Source of the DNA: Ekhidna lutea
Lineage (GTDB): Bacteria > Bacteroidota > Bacteroidia > Cytophagales > Cyclobacteriaceae
Direction: 5' to 3'
DNA length: 64,000 bases
NCBI RefSeq assembly: GCF_900188325.1
Contig: NZ_FZPD01000002.1
Span: 186,001 to 250,000 of the forward strand
This document shows positions 60,385-64,000 of the stretch, in pieces (within the stretch, counting starts at the first letter, position 1; every line of letters begins with the position of its first letter). The translations under genes and the position numbers were made by a program. The notes beneath the pieces are model-generated. The model made no database searches. It worked only from the letters and a program-made list of their open reading frames with translations, and was not told the DNA's origin.

Positions 60385-62679
60385 ATGCTTATTACTGAAG
60401 ATAAAAAAATTGAACTTTTTGGAAGACTCGTTACTGCTGGAGAGTTAAAAAAAGAGTTAAATAAACGTAACAAGGAGTTTGAATATGAAAGTATTCCAAA
60501 AAAGCATATAGATGATTACCTCGATGATGGATGGGAATTAGAAAGAGAGTTTAAAACAAAATTTAAGGTAAAAAAGGAAAAGCCTCACGATATTAAGTTT
60601 GAGGATAAAGTTTGGTCAGTAATGGCTAAACTTGGATTTCAGTTTCTTAATCGTGACAGAAACTTTCATTTACCCTATGACAAAAATGGCAATTCTCAGC
60701 AAATTGATGTTTTTGCAAAGGACAATGAGTCCATCATAATTATTGAATGCAAAGCAGCTAAAACAAACACTCAGGGAAATTTCAAGGAGCCATTAGAGGC
60801 GATGAAAGAAAAAATCAATGGATTAAGGACTTATGCTCAATCCCTGTTTCCTGAGTCTAAACTTAAGTTTAAATTCATTTTTGCGACTGAGAATTATGCA
60901 GTTGGTAACAAAGATCTTGAGCGTATTCGTGATATAGGAGGTATAGGCCATAATGTTGGTGTACATTTTGATGAAGAAGCGATTCAATATTATGATGAAA
61001 TGTTCAAGCAAATTGGACTGGCAGCTCGATATCAATTGCTAGGATCTTTATTCGCAGGTCAAGACATTCCTGAACTCGATAACGAAATACCTGCCATAAG
61101 AGGCAAAATGGGTAAACATACCTACTACTCATTTTCAATAGAACCAGAAAAGCTTCTAAAAATCGGTTATGTTCTTCATCGGAATAAAGCAAATAGGCAT
61201 ATGATGCCCACTTATCAAAGAATAATTAAAAAATCAAGACTTAAGGCTATACATGAATTTATCGATGGTGATTCAAAAGGATACTTCCCCAATTCAATTA
61301 TAATAAGCATTGATACAAACAATAAGAAGCTTGATTTTGTAAAAGCAAATACTCAGGCATCATCATCAATAGCATCAATAGGAATTTTGAAAATTCCTAA
61401 GAGATATAGATCAGCTTATATAATAGACGGGCAACATCGGTTATATGGATACGCAAATTCTATATATAAGTCTTCTAATTCTATACCGGTAGTGGCTTTT
61501 GTTGATTTAGATAGAACTGAGCAAGTGAAATTGTTCATGGAAATAAACAAGAATCAAAAAGCTGTACCAAAAAATCTAAGAAATACTTTGGAAGCAGATT
61601 TACTCTGGACTTCTAAGAGTTACACTGAGCAGATGGAAGCTTTGAGATCCAGAATTTCAATCGAACTTGGTGAGAATAGAAATTCACCATTGTTTGATCG
61701 AATCATGACAGGTGAGAATAAAAAAACAACTACACGCTGCATAAAGATCGATTATGTTAAGCGAGCGTTAAAGCGGTCCAATTTTTTAGGTCATGTAACA
61801 AAAAATAAAATTGAGAAACTGGGCACATTTTATAAAGGAGATCTCGATCTAGCGTATGATCGTCTTGTAGACTATTTGATCAAGTGTCTTAATTATTTGT
61901 CCTCTTATATTGAGGAAGAGTGGGAAAAAGGAGAGGAAGGAATAGCAACAATCAACAAAGGACTTTATGCACAGATAATGATATTGAGCGATATTGTTGA
62001 TCATATTTATTCAAAGGGTATATGCGAACCAAATGACTCAGTCTCATCTCTTTTTGAAGAGTCCAAGCCTTTCATTGATCCAATCATTCACTTTTATAAT
62101 GATCTTACTCAAGAGCAATCTGATGATTTGAGAAAAAGATATGGCTCAAGTGGAGACACTAAATATTGGAGAACACTCCAAAGCGCAATAAAAGATACAT
62201 ACAATGAATTTGAGCCTGAAGGACTTGATGATTATCTAAAAAAGGAGGAAAAAGAATTTAACGAGAAATCATTTGCAATAATTAGAGACCTGGAACAATA
62301 CTTCAAAGTTGATGCACGAGAAAGATTGGAATCGAGATTTGATAAGAATTGGTGGAAAAAAGGGGTACCTAAGGATGTATATGATAGGGCAGGCTCACTA
62401 GCAAATGAAAAAAACAGAGAAATTGAAAATGTTGAAGATGAGGTAGAGCCATGGGATTGTCTCAACTTAATCGACTACAGAAAGATTGCTCTAAAAAATT
62501 GGCAAGACTGCTTTGATAAAGCATACACAATGCCAGACCATACCAAGGGAAATAAGGAGGATAAAACTAAATGGATGGTAAAGCTTGGTGAGATAAGAAA
62601 TAAGAACTTTCATAGTTATATCGTATCTGAGGAAGAGTATGATTTCTTAGTATCTCTTAAAGAATGGCTCTTGCAGTAA
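60385..62679 (+). CDS. PD-(D/E)XK nuclease - DGQHR - HEPN/Swt1-like fusion protein
   Basis: 764 aa. A Mrr-like nuclease domain (about 60-190) shows QIDVFAKD (D108) and IIIIECKA (E121, K123), the PD-(D/E)XK pattern. A DGQHR domain (about 215-560) has its signature at 348-352 (IIDGQHRLYGYA) and MEINKNQKAVP, as in DndB-like and ParB-related proteins. The C-terminal part (about 690-764) ends with LGEIRNKNFHSYIVSEEEYD, whose R738-x4-H743 and surrounding pattern match the HEPN/Swt1 RNase-like tail. No ATPase motor is visible. It is flanked 9 bp upstream by the methylase and 6 bp downstream by the RES gene. I know of no described system with this combination. Confidence 0.78.
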   Translation: MLITEDKKIELFGRLVTAGELKKELNKRNKEFEYESIPKKHIDDYLDDGWELEREFKTKFKVKKEKPHDIKFEDKVWSVMAKLGFQFLNRDRNFHLPYDKNGNSQQIDVFAKDNESIIIIECKAAKTNTQGNFKEPLEAMKEKINGLRTYAQSLFPESKLKFKFIFATENYAVGNKDLERIRDIGGIGHNVGVHFDEEAIQYYDEMFKQIGLAARYQLLGSLFAGQDIPELDNEIPAIRGKMGKHTYYSFSIEPEKLLKIGYVLHRNKANRHMMPTYQRIIKKSRLKAIHEFIDGDSKGYFPNSIIISIDTNNKKLDFVKANTQASSSIASIGILKIPKRYRSAYIIDGQHRLYGYANSIYKSSNSIPVVAFVDLDRTEQVKLFMEINKNQKAVPKNLRNTLEADLLWTSKSYTEQMEALRSRISIELGENRNSPLFDRIMTGENKKTTTRCIKIDYVKRALKRSNFLGHVTKNKIEKLGTFYKGDLDLAYDRLVDYLIKCLNYLSSYIEEEWEKGEEGIATINKGLYAQIMILSDIVDHIYSKGICEPNDSVSSLFEESKPFIDPIIHFYNDLTQEQSDDLRKRYGSSGDTKYWRTLQSAIKDTYNEFEPEGLDDYLKKEEKEFNEKSFAIIRDLEQYFKVDARERLESRFDKNWWKKGVPKDVYDRAGSLANEKNREIENVEDEVEPWDCLNLIDYRKIALKNWQDCFDKAYTMPDHTKGNKEDKTKWMVKLGEIRNKNFHSYIVSEEEYDFLVSLKEWLLQ

Positions 62680-62685
62680 TTCAAT

Positions 62686-63564
62686 ATGAACGATTCTTTA
62701 GCATATCTAAGAGATGTCAGAGATCGCTTACAATATGTAGACTATGATATGATCTATGCCAGTATTGTAGATCTAAAAGATAAGTTTGTACCAACAGCTA
62801 GACTCAAAAAAGGACATATAATTGACCGTGTGAGGATTAACAGGGAAGGGGAGATTTTTACAAAAATTGAAGATGTCAGTTATATTCATGATAAGGAAGT
62901 ATTGGAAAACCATGTTGGATTTGGTCGAGCTAATCTACCCGGTGAAGCGGTATTTTATGGATCAATCATTTCTAAAAATGTACCGCACCCAAGGGTTGTT
63001 GCTTATTTTGAAACCTCTGAATTAGTTAAAAATCTCAATGACAAAGATATTGTTGAAGAGAAATTCACTCTATCTAGATGGAGAGTGACCAAGGATATAG
63101 AAGTCCTTGAAATGATCTTTTCAGATGAAGCCCTTAAAGTGAATGAATATGTCCAGATGTCATTAGAGGATAAACTTACTAATCTAGAAACGTCATCTCT
63201 TAAGGAACACGCTATCGATCAAGGTAAATTCTTCAGCAATGAGTTTGCTCGAACTGATGTTAAAAATGGAGAAGAGTATAAATACAAAATAACAGCAGCA
63301 TATATGAATTATATATGTAAAAAGATGGGGCTTGGAGGGATAACTTATCCGAGTGTCCCAACTGAGTTCAAAGGACAAAATGTGGCGTTATATCCCCAAG
63401 TAGTTGATAATTGTTTAGACCTTGAAACAGTTGGTCTGTTTCAGTTTAAAGGAAAAGACGTAGAAAATTTGATTTATATGCTAAAATATTGTCAAGATTT
63501 TGGCGAAGGTCATAAAGATTTCAAATGGCTTGATTATCAGGATGGCATCAAGATCTTTGATTAA
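62686..63564 (+). CDS. RES-domain-like protein (putative NAD-degrading toxin fold)
   Basis: 292 aa. GFGRANLPGEAVFYGS (78-93) followed by YFETSE (E109), and GITYPSVPTEFKGQNVALYP (S223), reproduce the R-E-S pattern of RES-domain proteins (compare the GRWNPPG...LY.S...E and VPSA...N..NP patterns). RES toxins degrade NAD+, so an abortive-infection effector is plausible. The N-terminal 45 residues are helical; the rest is unassigned. No adjacent Xre antitoxin is found, unlike toxin-antitoxin RES pairs. The ATG is 6 bp after the fusion gene's stop; E3 follows its own stop by 1 bp. Confidence 0.6.
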   Translation: MNDSLAYLRDVRDRLQYVDYDMIYASIVDLKDKFVPTARLKKGHIIDRVRINREGEIFTKIEDVSYIHDKEVLENHVGFGRANLPGEAVFYGSIISKNVPHPRVVAYFETSELVKNLNDKDIVEEKFTLSRWRVTKDIEVLEMIFSDEALKVNEYVQMSLEDKLTNLETSSLKEHAIDQGKFFSNEFARTDVKNGEEYKYKITAAYMNYICKKMGLGGITYPSVPTEFKGQNVALYPQVVDNCLDLETVGLFQFKGKDVENLIYMLKYCQDFGEGHKDFKWLDYQDGIKIFD

Positions 63565-63565
63565 G

Positions 63566-63739
63566 TATTATGTTAAGTAGAATCCAATCTTCGTCCAGGC
63601 GGGCTGGTATGGCAAAATACCGGGGGTGCGGTTGGTGGTGTGTTGGGAGTGATTATTTTGCCTAGATTTTTTGTTTACTTTTTTATCAATGAAAAAAGTA
63701 AAAGCCTAGCGGCTTAAGCGATCACTTAAAAGCATAAAA
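63566..63739. repeat. Repeat element E3 (left part only seen)
   Basis: Starts ATTATGTTAAGTAGAATCC and reads GGCAAAATACC, GTGTTGGGAGTGATTATTTT, CTAGATTTTTTG, then the hairpin at 63674-63702 and AGCC-TAGC-GGCT. Unlike E1 and E2, the shared sequence stops after GGCTTAAGCG, and a new ORF begins at 63740. Either E3 is truncated by this gene or its remainder lies beyond the gene and outside the window. Confidence 0.8.
63674..63702. repeat. E3 copy of the conserved hairpin
   Basis: TTTACTTTTTT (63674-63684) and AAAAAAGTAAA (63692-63702) around ATCAATG, a perfect 11-bp stem. It differs from E1 and E2 by paired substitutions. Confidence 0.85.
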
Positions 63740-64000
63740 ATGGGTAACAACAAGGAAACAATCTATTCAAAATTTATAGGTAAACTGGAAAACACTATAA
63801 AAGAAGAGTACTACTTTGAGGCTGCTTGGGTTGAATATGTAATACTAGAAGACAGGTTGGTTTCTTTATTAGAAAGCACAGGTGGAGCCGGAAGTGTAAG
63901 GATGATGGGTCCAAAGATCGGCGAAATCAAATCCAGAATGAGTAGCTATGCTTTTTTAAAAGGAAATATGGAAGCTGATGATTTGATTCCGAGACTAGAG
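63740..64000 (+). CDS. Unrecognised helical protein, partial at window end
   Basis: 87 codons from the ATG at 63740 to the window edge, still open. Helical and charged: starts MGNNKETIYSKFIGKLENTI, then YYFEAAWVEYVILEDRLVSL, a GGAGS loop and a basic MGPKIGEIKSRM helix. The AAWVEYVILEDRL helix recalls HEPN-like or other helical-bundle proteins, but the defining motif would lie further downstream. It starts inside the region expected to be E3, so it may be cargo inserted in the repeat. Confidence 0.6.
   Translation, partial: MGNNKETIYSKFIGKLENTIKEEYYFEAAWVEYVILEDRLVSLLESTGGAGSVRMMGPKIGEIKSRMSSYAFLKGNMEADDLIPRLE

Noticed and set aside
45762-64000. Insertion sequence, transposon or prophage carrying the modules
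   Set aside because: No transposase, integrase, resolvase or phage structural gene is visible in this region or between the repeats.

Overview
The window is chromosomal DNA of a Bacteroidota, most likely a marine Cytophagales. The evidence is: TonB-dependent receptors with carboxypeptidase-like N-terminal domains, a type IX secretion (Por) sorting tail on the amylase, TPR histidine kinases, a TPR/barrel/SPOR/ExbB/ExbD/TonB/FolC locus, TAnnTTTG promoter-like boxes, non-ATG starts without Shine-Dalgarno sequences, and short dispersed palindromes typical of the phylum. I see no tRNA, rRNA, transposase, prophage or CRISPR array.

From 1 to about 45.7 kb lies a dense core-like region. It holds ligD with a tandemly duplicated 5' end, a sulfotransferase, a secreted VPS10/BNR protein with a LolA-like partner, a response regulator and TPR-GAF kinase, holA, the TPR-barrel-SPOR-ExbB-ExbD-TonB-folC run, and a second TPR kinase. 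Next come trmB, a mercury-type operon (ArsR, MerT-MerP fusion, DinB, GDCCVYC zinc protein, membrane protein), a flavodoxin reductase, an orphan ABC ATPase, a LytTR two-component pair and an acyltransferase. Two copies of a thioredoxin plus small-protein pair follow, one facing an OxyR-like regulator and one facing a TrpF-like pseudoenzyme. The rest of this part holds a GH13 amylase, an ArsM-MBOAT-micropeptide operon, an SRAP protein lacking the usual catalytic residues, greB and a Kelch lipoprotein.

From about 45.7 kb the layout changes to cargo modules separated by long non-coding repeats, here called E0 (fragment), E1, E2 and E3. Module 1 (45.9-54.1 kb) is a complete sucrose pathway: LacI regulator, TonB receptor, sucrose phosphorylase, MFS symporter, periplasmic glutaredoxin and fructokinase. 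Module 2 (55.4-58.6 kb) is a Fur-family regulator, a TonB receptor and an ICMT-like membrane methyltransferase. Module 3 (59.5-63.6 kb) is a three-gene, A+T-rich operon: a Dam-type adenine methylase, a 764-aa fusion of a PD-(D/E)XK nuclease, a DGQHR domain and a C-terminal HEPN/Swt1-like domain, and a RES-domain protein. After E3 a further, unrecognised gene runs off the window.

Two observations stand out. Module 3 looks like an undescribed restriction or abortive-infection system. The repeats that separate the modules share covarying hairpins and, in E1 and E2, an almost identical 102-bp nested inverted repeat, which suggests they act as recombination or insertion landmarks for accessory modules. 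All functional calls come from reading the sequence; no database search was run.
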